From the NCBI GenBank assembly GCA_905201305.1, contig CAJKNS010000066.1:1-10506 (forward strand): a stretch of DNA of 10,506 nucleotides, written 5' to 3'. Shown here piece after piece: positions 1 to 5,565 of the stretch (within the stretch, counting starts at the first letter, position 1; each line of letters starts with the position of its first letter). The stretch comes from an uncultured Eubacteriales bacterium (GTDB lineage Bacteria; Bacillota; Clostridia; Oscillospirales; Oscillospiraceae). The translations under genes were made by a program, and so were the position numbers. A model generated the notes under the pieces. That model did not search any database and was not told the origin of the DNA. It was given only the letters and a program-made list of their open reading frames with translations.

Positions 1-181
1 TACCGAGGTGATCCCTAACCTCATTGCCGATTGCTTTGAAGGGGATCTTCTCCAAGCGGTATGGAAAGCCAGAGCGCGGCTTAGGGGATCCTATGCCGCG
101 GGGTGCATGAGTCAGGATGATCCTGATAAGCTTATTGGGATTCGTCAAGATAGCCCCATGATCGTCGGCAGCGGAAAGGAT
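1..181 (+). pseudogene. glmS: glmS fragment (glucosamine-6-phosphate synthase, glutaminase domain piece)
   Basis: The frame beginning at base 2 reads T-E-V-I-P-N-L-I, then a segment ending L-R-G-S-Y, then D-D-P-D-K-L-I and D-S-P-M-I-V-G-S-G-K. This order matches the middle to late part of the N-terminal glutaminase domain of GlmS (consensus of the type DTEVI...LRGSY...PD.LI..R..SPL.IG.G), roughly residues 120-185 of the family. GlmS makes glucosamine-6-phosphate from fructose-6-phosphate and glutamine for cell wall precursors. The match starts at the window edge and stops abruptly near base 181. Beyond it the frame stays open to 343 but reads a low-complexity Arg/Gly/Cys-rich sequence that is the antisense of a lipoprotein gene start. 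Usually conserved positions look altered (Trp where Arg is typical in 'VWKA', 'YAAGC' for the usual hydrophobic run). I take it as a truncated remnant; an intact copy would have to lie elsewhere. Identification rests on remembered family motifs. Confidence 0.65.
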
Positions 182-328
182 CTCTGCGGGAAAGGTCGTG
201 ACGTGCACGGCGGCGGGCGCCTCCGGTTCCGGGTCTGCCTGTGCAGGCGCCTCCGGGGCGGGCTTTGCGCAGCTGCACAGCAGCGCAAGCACCAGCATCG
301 CGGCCAGCACGATAGAAAGCTTTTTCAT
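1..328 (-). CDS. N-terminus of a lipoprotein, partial and probably chimeric
   Basis: On the - strand an ATG at 328-326 follows a strong ribosome binding site (AAAGGAGGAG, complement of 331-340) and opens a frame that runs off the left edge (109 codons). Residues 1-20 form a lipoprotein signal peptide: MKK, a hydrophobic stretch, then L-C-S-C with Cys20 as the likely lipidated residue. Residues 21-40 are an Ala/Pro/Glu-rich linker, typical after the lipid anchor of exported Gram-positive lipoproteins. The product would be anchored to the outer face of the membrane. From about residue 50 (base 181) the reading is simply the antisense of the glmS fragment, so the native protein probably ends there by rearrangement and its function cannot be told. 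The upstream ORF on the same strand (552-325) overlaps this start as ATGA, but I do not think that ORF is real. The start and signal peptide are seen directly; the truncation is inferred. Confidence 0.6.
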   Translation of the reverse strand, partial: MKKLSIVLAAMLVLALLCSCAKPAPEAPAQADPEPEAPAAVHVTTFPAEILSAADDHGAILTNPNKLIRIILTHAPRGIGSPKPRSGFPYRLEKIPFKAIGNEVRDHLG

Positions 329-538
329 AACTCCTCCTTTTGAGTGAATCCGAAACCCGTCAATGCACCCGGACAGCGGGTCTTTTCGCGCTGTGCTGCG
401 CCATTTTCCCTTGAAATACACAAAGTATTCCTGCGGAAAATTGGCTTTTTCCGACGCAAAATCTTCGGCTGAATCCTCTTGGCGATTTGTGCGGTATTGC
501 CTTCGGAATGGATGATTTGCGGTTTCATTGTAAACAGG

Positions 539-721
539 AATAGGCTATGCATGCTACCATTTTTGAATACTTAGGATGCCGAATAGGCTACGCATGCTAC
601 TATTCGGATTCTAAATAGGCGATGTATGATACCGTTTTGAGACGATTAGAATGCGCAATAGGCTACGTGTGCTACTACTTTTGATGCATAGAATTCTAAA
701 TAGGCTATGCATAGCCTATTT
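539..721. repeat. Array of five short palindrome-like repeats (AATAGGCTAYGCATGCTAC family)
   Basis: Five copies of a 19-bp core, AATAGGCTAYGCATGCTAC or close variants, begin at 539, 582, 614, 657 and 699, with steps of 43, 32, 43 and 42 bp. Spacers are related to one another (forms of ATTCGGATTCTA and TTTTGAGACGATTAGA). The core contains the self-complementary GCATGC or TGCA. The last copy is converted into a perfect palindrome. There is no reading frame worth noting across it. The same repeat family recurs inside sufD at about 4599-4697. The stretch from 343 to 538, just to the left, contains no gene I can support. Confidence 0.85.
698..721. repeat. Perfect 24-bp palindrome closing the repeat array
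   Basis: The half-site AAATAGGCTATG at 698-709 is followed immediately by its exact reverse complement at 710-721. It is the final unit of the array at 539-721, with the second half of the core replaced by the complement of the first half. It is flanked on the right by an A/T-rich tract. In RNA it would form a hairpin only after opening the central bases; in DNA it could be a protein binding site or a cruciform. Confidence 0.9.
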
Positions 722-804
722 TACAAAAAGTTTTTTGAAAAAATCTTCAAAATGGAAAAATAATGGAAGACATTGGAAGAAAGACGTGGTATCATAGGAG
801 CATG

Positions 805-843
805 AAAAAGGACCTGTGCAGGTGTAAGCCGCACGGGTCTTTT
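805..843. terminator. Terminator-like hairpin, possibly bidirectional
   Basis: GACCTGTGC (811-819) pairs with GCACGGGTC (831-839), nine pairs with one G-U wobble, around an 11-base loop. An A-tract (805-809) lies before it and a T-tract (840-843) after it, so it could end transcription from either side. An ATG at 802 with a nearby AGGAG opens a 40-codon frame through the hairpin, but that frame runs into the repeat module and is not convincing as a gene. Confidence 0.55.
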
Positions 844-860
844 GTTTACCTGATTTTGGA

Positions 861-978
861 TTTTACGTTTTTACCAGCCGCTCTACTAGTCCTACGCCCT
901 CCGGGGGCTCCATCTTTCTTCTCGTGAAGAAAGATAGAGGAGAAAGACACGCCAAAGGGCTCCAAAGCCGCCCTTTGG
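861..978 (+). repeat. Left terminal module: 60-bp unit plus two hairpins
   Basis: The unit at 861-913 reads TTTTACG, then TTACCAGCCGCTCTACT, then TACGCCCTCCGGGGGCTCC. Hairpin 1 is a perfect 10-bp stem, ATCTTTCTTC (912-921) and GAAGAAAGAT (926-935), with loop TCGT. Hairpin 2 is a perfect 9-bp stem, CCAAAGGGC (952-960) and GCCCTTTGG (970-978). Neither hairpin has a T-run, so they are not ordinary terminators. Confidence 0.85.
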
Positions 979-1452
979 AAACTGGCTTTAATACGGGGAA
1001 GGGAGGGGAGACGTGCGTACTCCCTACGAGTTCGCCCAAGTGCAATTTACGCGATTTAGGCTCGTCCGACGGCGTGCCGTCAGCTTTAGCTTTTTAAGGC
1101 TACGCCAAAAGCAAACGCTTCCTTCATGCAACACGCTTTGCGGTTGCAAGCACTGCTTCCGCCGGACTCTTGCGTACTGCACCAAGTACGGTGAAATTGT
1201 TGGCACGCAAAGAATAACCGGCGTTTTGCGAATCTGAAAGTCGGGTGGTTGCGTTAGTCTCTCATTCTTTCTGGGCAGCGCACCCCAAGGGTACTTCTTC
1301 CGGCGATGCTGACGCACCACCGTCAGGGCGCAGCACGCAGAGGCAAGGGAATAAGCGGAGCGCCGCCGCCGACTTAATCGCGTCAATTGCACCGTTGCGA
1401 GACGGTACGCACAAAGCACGTCAGAATACTGTCCTGCATTAAAAAGCGGTTT
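979..1452. other. Interior of the composite element; no supported gene
   Basis: This 474-bp core has frames up to 131 codons on the - strand (1419-1024), rich in Arg, Ser, Leu and Cys with no recognisable domain and no good ribosome binding site; I do not call them. The core is rich in inverted repeats. GTGCAATTTACGCGATTTAG (about 1040-1059) recurs inverted as GACTTAATCGCGTCAATTGC (about 1371-1390), two substitutions apart. GACGGCGTGCCGTC (1068-1081) is a 6+6 palindrome, CGTACT...AGTACG lies near 1171-1190, and ACCGT...ACGGT near 1391-1407. The nested symmetry suggests folding as a large hairpin or an origin by inversion, not a protein gene. Confidence 0.5.
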
Positions 1453-1685
1453 CCAAAGGGCGGCTTCGGAGCCCTTTGGTTGCTCTTTCCCCTCTTTCTG
1501 TCAACACAGAAAGGGGGTCCCCGAAGGGTGTAAGATTAGCAGAGAGCCCGGTAAACTCGTAAAACTCAAAATCTTCCCCACCGGAGGTCGTAAGATAAGC
1601 AGAGAGGTTCGTAAAAACGTAAAACAAAAAGATATGGTCCCCGAAGGGTGTTAGAAAAGCAGAGCAGTTGGTAAAATCGTAAAAC
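1453..1685 (-). repeat. Right terminal module: two hairpins plus three tandem 60-bp units
   Basis: Read on the - strand, three units start at 1685, 1625 and 1565, an exact 60-bp period, each beginning GTTTTACG and continuing through a CTCTCTGCT or GCTCTGCT block to a CCC-TTCG-GGG or ACC-TCCG-GTG hairpin. Then comes hairpin 1 (CTTTCTGT at 1494-1501 pairing with ACAGAAAG at 1506-1513, loop of four) and hairpin 2 (CCAAAGGGC 1453-1461 pairing with GCCCTTTGG 1471-1479). Order and parts mirror the left module at 861-978. The array is not CRISPR-like: whole units repeat and there are no unique spacers. Confidence 0.85.
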
Positions 1686-1814
1686 CTAAACTCCAGTATC
1701 TCTTATCTCTTCTCTATTCCATATTATCTATTATCTTTTTCCCTCCTATTCTACCATATTTCCCATCGAATTTTCTTAAAACTTCATGAATTTTCTAAAA
1801 AAATATTTATCCTA
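1686..1814. other. AT- and pyrimidine-rich tract before the suf promoter; nothing coded
   Basis: After the last repeat unit the + strand is a run of C/T-rich, A/T-rich sequence (many TATCT, TTCT and CCCTCCT words) ending in an A-tract just upstream of the -35 hexamer. The A-tract at about 1796-1803 could act as an UP-type element. I see no gene and no clear hairpin here. Confidence 0.5.
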
Positions 1815-1844
1815 TTGACATACTAGGTTGGTAGGTGTTATCAT
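1815..1844 (+). promoter_or_regulatory. Promoter of the suf operon
   Basis: TTGACA at 1815-1820 (perfect -35) is followed 18 bases later by TATCAT at 1839-1844 (five of six matches to TATAAT). Transcription would start near 1851, giving a leader of about 15 bases to the ATG at 1866, which is preceded by GGGAGGG at 1853-1859. This is the only convincing promoter ahead of the operon. Confidence 0.75.
1818..1836. promoter_or_regulatory. Candidate operator for the Rrf2/IscR-like regulator
   Basis: ACATACTAG-G-TTGGTAGGT is an imperfect dyad centred on base 1827: six of nine symmetric pairs match (ACnTACnAn / nTnGTAnGT). It overlaps the end of the -35 hexamer and most of the spacer, where a bound repressor would block RNA polymerase. 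Rrf2 proteins bind dyads of about this size, and regulator genes heading a suf operon usually control themselves. The dyad is seen; its role is inferred. Confidence 0.45.
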
Positions 1845-1865
1845 ACCCCCCAGGGAGGGAATTCT

Positions 1866-2312
1866 ATGCTCATATCCACCAAAGGACGATACGCGCTCCA
1901 GGTGATGTGCGACCTGCTGGCGCATGATTCCGGCGACTATGTGCCGCTGAAGGAGATTGCCGCCCGGCAGAGCATTTCCCAAAAATATCTCGAAAGCATC
2001 ACCAAAACCCTGGTGCGCGGGGGGCTGGTGGAAGCCTCCAGCGGCAGAGGCGGCGGCTATCGGCTGCTGCGCAGCGGCGATGACTACACCGTGGGGGAAA
2101 TTCTCCGGTGCACCGAGGGGTCGCTGGCTCCCGTTGCCTGCGTGGAGGATAACGCCTGCGCCCGTCGGGGTCCCTGCATGGCGTGCTCCCTTTGGGAGGG
2201 GCTGCAAAACGCCATCGACGGGTATCTCGACAGTATCACATTAACAGAATTATTAAATACCACCAATGCCCATAGAAAGGAATCGGTTCAACATGGATCA
2301 CAAATTACTTGA
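1866..2312 (+). CDS. iscR: Rrf2-family transcriptional regulator, IscR-like
   Basis: A 148-residue protein that begins MLISTKGRYAL, the classic Rrf2 start. A winged helix-turn-helix covers about residues 5-68, with the helix-turn-helix near 28-50 (IAARQSISQKYLESI) and a Gly-rich wing at 60-66 (GRGGGYR). Cys92, Cys98 and Cys104 form C-x5-C-x5-C, the same spacing and numbering as the Fe-S ligands of E. coli IscR. The fourth E. coli ligand, His107, is Cys here. By family knowledge it would bind an Fe-S cluster and repress or tune the operon according to cluster supply. ATG 1866 has a good ribosome binding site (GGGAGGG, 6 bases away). The gene is first in the operon, and its last 20 bases overlap the start of sufC, so the two are probably translationally coupled. 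A SufR or CymR-type regulator is the alternative, but CymR lacks these cysteines. Confidence 0.88.
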   Translation: MLISTKGRYALQVMCDLLAHDSGDYVPLKEIAARQSISQKYLESITKTLVRGGLVEASSGRGGGYRLLRSGDDYTVGEILRCTEGSLAPVACVEDNACARRGPCMACSLWEGLQNAIDGYLDSITLTELLNTTNAHRKESVQHGSQIT

Positions 2313-3045
2313 AGTGCAAAACATCTCCGTCCGCGTGGAGGACAAGGAGATTCTCCACAACGTAAATCTTGAAATCGGCAAGGGCGAAACCCACGTTTTG
2401 ATGGGACCCAACGGCACCGGCAAGTCCACTCTGGGCTATACCCTGGCTGGCAACCCCAAATATCAGGTGACGGAGGGCAAAATTCTGTTCCACGGCGAGG
2501 ATATCACCGCCGCGGCACCGGACGTTCGGGCAAAAGACGGGCTGTTTTTGTCCTTCCAGAGCCCCATTGAGATTCCGGGCATCACCGTCAGCGCCTTCAT
2601 CCGTTCGGCGCTGGAGCAGAAAACCGGCAAGCGCGTCTCCCTCTGGAACTTCAAAAAGGAGCTGAAAAAAGCCATGGAGGTGCTCCAGATGGACGACAGC
2701 TACGCCGAGCGGGACCTGAACGTGGGCTTTTCCGGCGGCGAGAAGAAGAAGGCGGAGATGCTCCAGCTGATTATGCTAAAGCCCGACCTTGCCATTCTCG
2801 ATGAAACCGATTCCGGTCTGGACGTGGACGCGGTGCGCATCGTTTCGGACGGCATTTCTCAGTACCAGAAGCAGCACGGCGGCAGCCTGCTCATCATCAC
2901 CCATTCCACCCGCCTTCTGGAGCGCATCCATGTGGACAAGACCCATGTCATGGTAGGCGGCACGCTGGTGGACCATGGCGACAGCAGCCTTGTGGACAAA
3001 ATCAACGCAGAGGGCTTCTCTGCCTATGAAAATCAGGAGGGATAA
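2293..3045 (+). CDS. sufC: Fe-S cluster assembly ATPase SufC
   Basis: An ABC-type ATPase of 250 residues that works in the cytoplasm with SufB and SufD; ATP-driven dimerisation reshapes the scaffold during cluster assembly. Counting from ATG 2293, the Walker A motif GPNGTGKST is at 38-46, the Q-loop Gln at 89, the ABC signature SGGEKK at 147-152, Walker B LAILDE at 166-171 followed by the SufC-typical TDSGLD, and the H-loop His at 204. All catalytic residues are present, and the length is normal for SufC. I choose 2293 over the in-frame ATG at 2266 because AGAAAGGAA lies 10-11 bases before 2293, nothing similar precedes 2266, and the family normally starts a few residues before 'L-E-V-x-N'. 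The start lies inside the regulator gene. sufB follows after 5 bases, with its ribosome binding site inside the sufC stop region. Confidence 0.97.
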   Translation: MDHKLLEVQNISVRVEDKEILHNVNLEIGKGETHVLMGPNGTGKSTLGYTLAGNPKYQVTEGKILFHGEDITAAAPDVRAKDGLFLSFQSPIEIPGITVSAFIRSALEQKTGKRVSLWNFKKELKKAMEVLQMDDSYAERDLNVGFSGGEKKKAEMLQLIMLKPDLAILDETDSGLDVDAVRIVSDGISQYQKQHGGSLLIITHSTRLLERIHVDKTHVMVGGTLVDHGDSSLVDKINAEGFSAYENQEG

Positions 3046-3050
3046 GCCCC

Positions 3051-4457
3051 ATGGAAGAGAAAACCTATGTGGATGATATCGACCGCAGCGTTTACGACAT
3101 TAAGGACGACGAACAGGGCGCCTACCGTCTGGACGCGGGACTGACCCCCCAAATCGTGGAGCAGCTTTCCCATGAAAAGCACGACCCCGCGTGGATGGAG
3201 CAGTTCCGGCTGGAGTCCCTGCAAATTTATAATGAGACGAAAATACCAAATTGGGGTCCCAGCATCGAGGGGCTTGACATGGACCACATCGTCACCTATG
3301 TGCGCCCCAACACGGACATGAAGGCAAAGTGGTCCGACGTGCCCCAGGACATCAAGGACACCTTTGAGCGGCTGGGCATCCCTCAGGCGGAGCAGAAATC
3401 TCTGGCTGGCGTGGGCGCGCAGTACGATTCCGAACTGGTTTACCATAACGTCAGGGCAGAGGTGGCGGCACAGGGCGTTGTGTACACGGACATGGAAAGC
3501 GCCCTGACCGGTCCCTATGCGGAGATGGTCCGGAAGCACTTCATGAAGCTGGTGAAGCCCACGGACCACAAGTTCGCGGCGCTCCATGGCGCGGTCTGGT
3601 CCGGCGGCTCTTTCGTCTATGTGCCCAAGGGCGTGAAGGTGGAGATTCCCCTCCAGTCCTATTTCCGGCTCAATGCGCCCGGCGCAGGTCAGTTTGAGCA
3701 TACGCTGATTATTGTGGACGAGGGCGCGGACCTCCATTTTATCGAGGGCTGCTCTGCCCCCAAGTATAATGTGGCGAATTTGCACGCAGGCTGCGTGGAG
3801 CTGTATGTGGGCAAAAATGCAAGACTTCGCTACTCCACCATCGAAAACTGGTCCAAGAACATGTACAATCTGAACACCAAGCGTGCGCTCGTGGAGGAGG
3901 GCGGACGGATTGAATGGGTGTCCGGCTCCTTTGGCTCCCACGTAAGCTATCTTTACCCCACCAGCATTCTAAATGGCGAGGGTGCACGGATGGAATATAC
4001 GGGCATTACCTTCGCAGGCGCCACGCAGAATCTCGATACCGGCGCCCGGGTGGTTCACAAAGCACCTAACACCAGCTCCTATATGAACGCCCGTTCCATC
4101 TCCAAATCCGGCGGAATCAGCACGTTCCGGAGCTCCGTGACCATTCTTCCCACCGCAAAGGGCAGCAAATCGGCGGTTTCCTGCCAGAGCCTGATGGTGG
4201 ACGATGAGAGCCGCAGCGACACCATTCCCGCCATGGACATCCGCACCCGGGACGCCAATGTGGGACATGAAGCCCGGATCGGAAAGATCTCCGACGAGGC
4301 GATTTTCTATCTCATGAGCCGCGGGCTCAGCGAGGAGGAGGCAAAGGCGCTGATCGTCAGCGGCTTTGCGGATAACGTGTCCAAGGAGCTGCCGCTGGAG
4401 TACGCCATTGAGATGAACAACCTCATTCGGCTGGAAATGAAGGGCAGCATCGGCTGA
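3051..4457 (+). CDS. sufB: Fe-S cluster scaffold protein SufB
   Basis: A 468-residue protein, the usual length for SufB, which forms the SufBC2D scaffold on which clusters are built. The N-terminal part contains the W-x(2)-x-R-L-x-S-L-x-I-Y/F type segment (WMEQFRLESLQIY, about 48-60) typical of SufB. The core is a right-handed beta-helix with a segment FIEGCSAPKY (Cys234). Near the C-terminus Cys378 (SAVSCQSLM) and His406-Glu407 (VGHEARIG) match the E. coli SufB residues that accept sulfur and bind the nascent cluster (Cys405, His433, Glu434 in that protein). The C-terminal helix pair that binds SufC (ISDEAIFYLMSRGLSEEEA) is intact. ATG 3051 is preceded by AGGAGGG. The stop TGA at 4455-4457 overlaps an upstream in-frame ATG of the sufD frame, but sufD probably starts at 4475. 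Confidence 0.97.
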   Translation: MEEKTYVDDIDRSVYDIKDDEQGAYRLDAGLTPQIVEQLSHEKHDPAWMEQFRLESLQIYNETKIPNWGPSIEGLDMDHIVTYVRPNTDMKAKWSDVPQDIKDTFERLGIPQAEQKSLAGVGAQYDSELVYHNVRAEVAAQGVVYTDMESALTGPYAEMVRKHFMKLVKPTDHKFAALHGAVWSGGSFVYVPKGVKVEIPLQSYFRLNAPGAGQFEHTLIIVDEGADLHFIEGCSAPKYNVANLHAGCVELYVGKNARLRYSTIENWSKNMYNLNTKRALVEEGGRIEWVSGSFGSHVSYLYPTSILNGEGARMEYTGITFAGATQNLDTGARVVHKAPNTSSYMNARSISKSGGISTFRSSVTILPTAKGSKSAVSCQSLMVDDESRSDTIPAMDIRTRDANVGHEARIGKISDEAIFYLMSRGLSEEEAKALIVSGFADNVSKELPLEYAIEMNNLIRLEMKGSIG

Positions 4458-4474
4458 TGGAAGGAGAGAACATT

Positions 4475-5563
4475 ATGGAAATGCGCATCAACCGGCTTCC
4501 TGCCATCACCTGGAACCGGATGGATATCAACGATATTTCGGTCAATCTGCCTGAATTCACCGGTGCAGAATTGGCATTTGATACAAAATTGGACGCAAAA
4601 CAGGCGATCCATGCTACTACTTCGGATGCAGAGCAGGCTACCCATGCTACCGTTTCGAATTCGAAATGGGCGATACATGACACCACTCCCCTGCCCGTTT
4701 CCACCGGCGCAGGAGCCGCAGCGGACGGGGTATTTGAAGGTCTGCCGGTGTATGCTTTGACCGTAAACAAGGGCGAAATTCTGGAAACCAAGGCGGAATA
4801 TCTGGGGTCTGGCAATCAGGGCGCGGTGCTTCAGGTCACCGCCCAGGAGGACAGTCAGGTCACCCTTTACACCCACGCAAAGCCCGCAGAAAATAGAAGC
4901 GCAGCCCTGCGCATCCTGCTGAAGCTGGGCAAAAACGCAAAGCTCCGACTGGTGGAGCTGCTGGAACCGGCGAAGAACGGCGCCATGCTCCACGATCTGG
5001 GCGGCAAGCTGGGAGACGGCGCCCAGGTCGAGGTGCTGCACCTGTATTTGGGCAGCGGCGACCTGTATTCCGGCTGCCGGATGGACCTGATTGGTGAGGA
5101 AGCGAAATTCACCTATCAGGCAGGCTACCTGGGCAGAAAAAATCAGCTGCTGGATGTCAATCTGATCTCCAACCACATTGGAAAAAATACAACCTGCAAT
5201 ATCCGGGCAGACGGCACCCTGAAGGATCAGGCGCAGAAAACCTTCCGCGGCACCATTGATTTCAAGAAGGGCTGCAAGGGCTCTGTGGGTGCAGAGCAGG
5301 AGAATGTGCTGCTGCTGGGCGAGGAGATTGTGAACAAGACCATTCCCCTGATCCTCTGCGCTGAGGAGGATGTGCAGGGCGACCATGGCGCCACCATCGG
5401 CGAGCTGGACGAGGATACCCTGTTCTATTTTGCAGCCCGTGGCATTGACGCCGTCACCGCGGAGAACATTCTGACACGGGAAAAGCTCTTCCGTCTTGCG
5501 GAATCCGTGGGACGCGAGGACATGAAGCTTCTGGCGCAGAACGCCATTGAGGAGGTGCTGTAA
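4475..5563 (+). CDS. sufD: Fe-S cluster assembly protein SufD, with an in-frame repeat insertion
   Basis: The 362-residue paralogue of SufB that completes the SufBC2D complex. The N-terminal LPAITWNRMDIN (8-19) matches the LP-x-x-TWN motif common in Firmicutes SufD. The C-terminal part has the EEDVQGDHGATIG segment, with the conserved His that corresponds to the cluster-site His of SufD, and then the SufC-binding LDEDTLFYFAARGI. Start 4475 is preferred to 4457 because AAGGAGAG lies about 7 bases upstream of 4475. The odd part is residues 42-74: three 11-residue units (KQAIHATTSDA, EQATHATVSNS, KWAIHDTTPLP) coded by three 33-bp DNA repeats, with a possible decayed fourth at 31-41. These lie between the TWN motif and the conserved GVFEGLPVYALTV block, where an extra loop is likely to be tolerated. 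sufS begins 2 bases after the stop. Confidence 0.95.
   Translation: MEMRINRLPAITWNRMDINDISVNLPEFTGAELAFDTKLDAKQAIHATTSDAEQATHATVSNSKWAIHDTTPLPVSTGAGAAADGVFEGLPVYALTVNKGEILETKAEYLGSGNQGAVLQVTAQEDSQVTLYTHAKPAENRSAALRILLKLGKNAKLRLVELLEPAKNGAMLHDLGGKLGDGAQVEVLHLYLGSGDLYSGCRMDLIGEEAKFTYQAGYLGRKNQLLDVNLISNHIGKNTTCNIRADGTLKDQAQKTFRGTIDFKKGCKGSVGAEQENVLLLGEEIVNKTIPLILCAEEDVQGDHGATIGELDEDTLFYFAARGIDAVTAENILTREKLFRLAESVGREDMKLLAQNAIEEVL
4599..4697 (+). repeat. Three 33-bp in-frame repeat units inside sufD
   Basis: Cores AACAGGCGATCCATGCTAC (4599-4617), AGCAGGCTACCCATGCTAC (4632-4650) and AATGGGCGATACATGACAC (4665-4683) recur with an exact 33-bp period. Core and spacer closely match the intergenic unit at 582-613 (AATAGGCTACGCATGCTAC then TATTCGGATTCTA; here the first spacer is TACTTCGGATGCAG). 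The region 4568-4598 (GGCATTTGATAC, TTGGACG) may be a decayed fourth unit, resembling 614-648. The units are in + orientation in both places. No stop codon appears in the sufD frame. Confidence 0.88.
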
Positions 5564-5565
5564 CC

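Larger units (their letters stand above)
861..1685. repeat. Composite inverted-repeat element of about 825 bp, possibly a non-autonomous mobile element
   Basis: The left end (861-978, + orientation) and right end (1453-1685, - orientation) carry the same ordered parts: a 60-bp-type unit beginning GTTTTACG/TTTTACG, a short hairpin with a CTTTC/GAAAG base, a purine-rich AGAGGAGAAAG or AGGGGAAAG link, and a second hairpin CCAAAGGGC...GCCCTTTGG. The right end holds three units in tandem, the left only one. A third copy of the module, in + orientation, begins at 10358 and runs off the window. This is the layout of a terminal-inverted-repeat element with no transposase (MITE-like), but no target-site duplication is evident next to 861 and 1685. 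A structured RNA or an assembly-related repeat cluster are alternatives. Confidence 0.65.

Noticed and set aside
367..385. Hairpin ACCCG/CGGGT followed by TCTTTT
   Set aside because: Only five base pairs and a short T-run; too weak to call a terminator.
325..552. A 75-codon - strand frame whose stop overlaps the lipoprotein ATG as ATGA
   Set aside because: Its N-terminus lies in the repeat array, composition is Arg/Lys-rich without a domain, and no ribosome binding site precedes its ATG. A leader peptide coupled to the lipoprotein cannot be excluded, and it may be a repeated intergenic sequence.
1024..1419. A 131-codon - strand frame inside the composite element
   Set aside because: Rich in Arg, Ser, Leu and Cys, lacks motifs and a ribosome binding site, and is built from inverted-repeat DNA; open frames on several strands here reflect GC-rich base composition.
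979..1452. Possible tRNA or other known RNA gene in the element core
   Set aside because: I looked for a T-arm GGTTCGAATCC-like motif and a cloverleaf and found none; the hairpins present do not match a known RNA family I can name.
1514..1685. Possible CRISPR array because of the regular 60-bp period
   Set aside because: Similarity extends along whole units with no unique spacers, units vary in sequence, and no cas gene is present.
2266..2292. Upstream ATG for sufC adding nine residues
   Set aside because: No ribosome binding site ahead of 2266, whereas AGAAAGGAA precedes 2293 and the family N-terminus fits the shorter form.
3033..3941. Long - strand open frame opposite sufB (and similar ones opposite sufD and sufS)
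   Set aside because: It is the antisense of a highly conserved gene with biased third positions; the His/Val/Leu-rich translation has no recognisable motifs.
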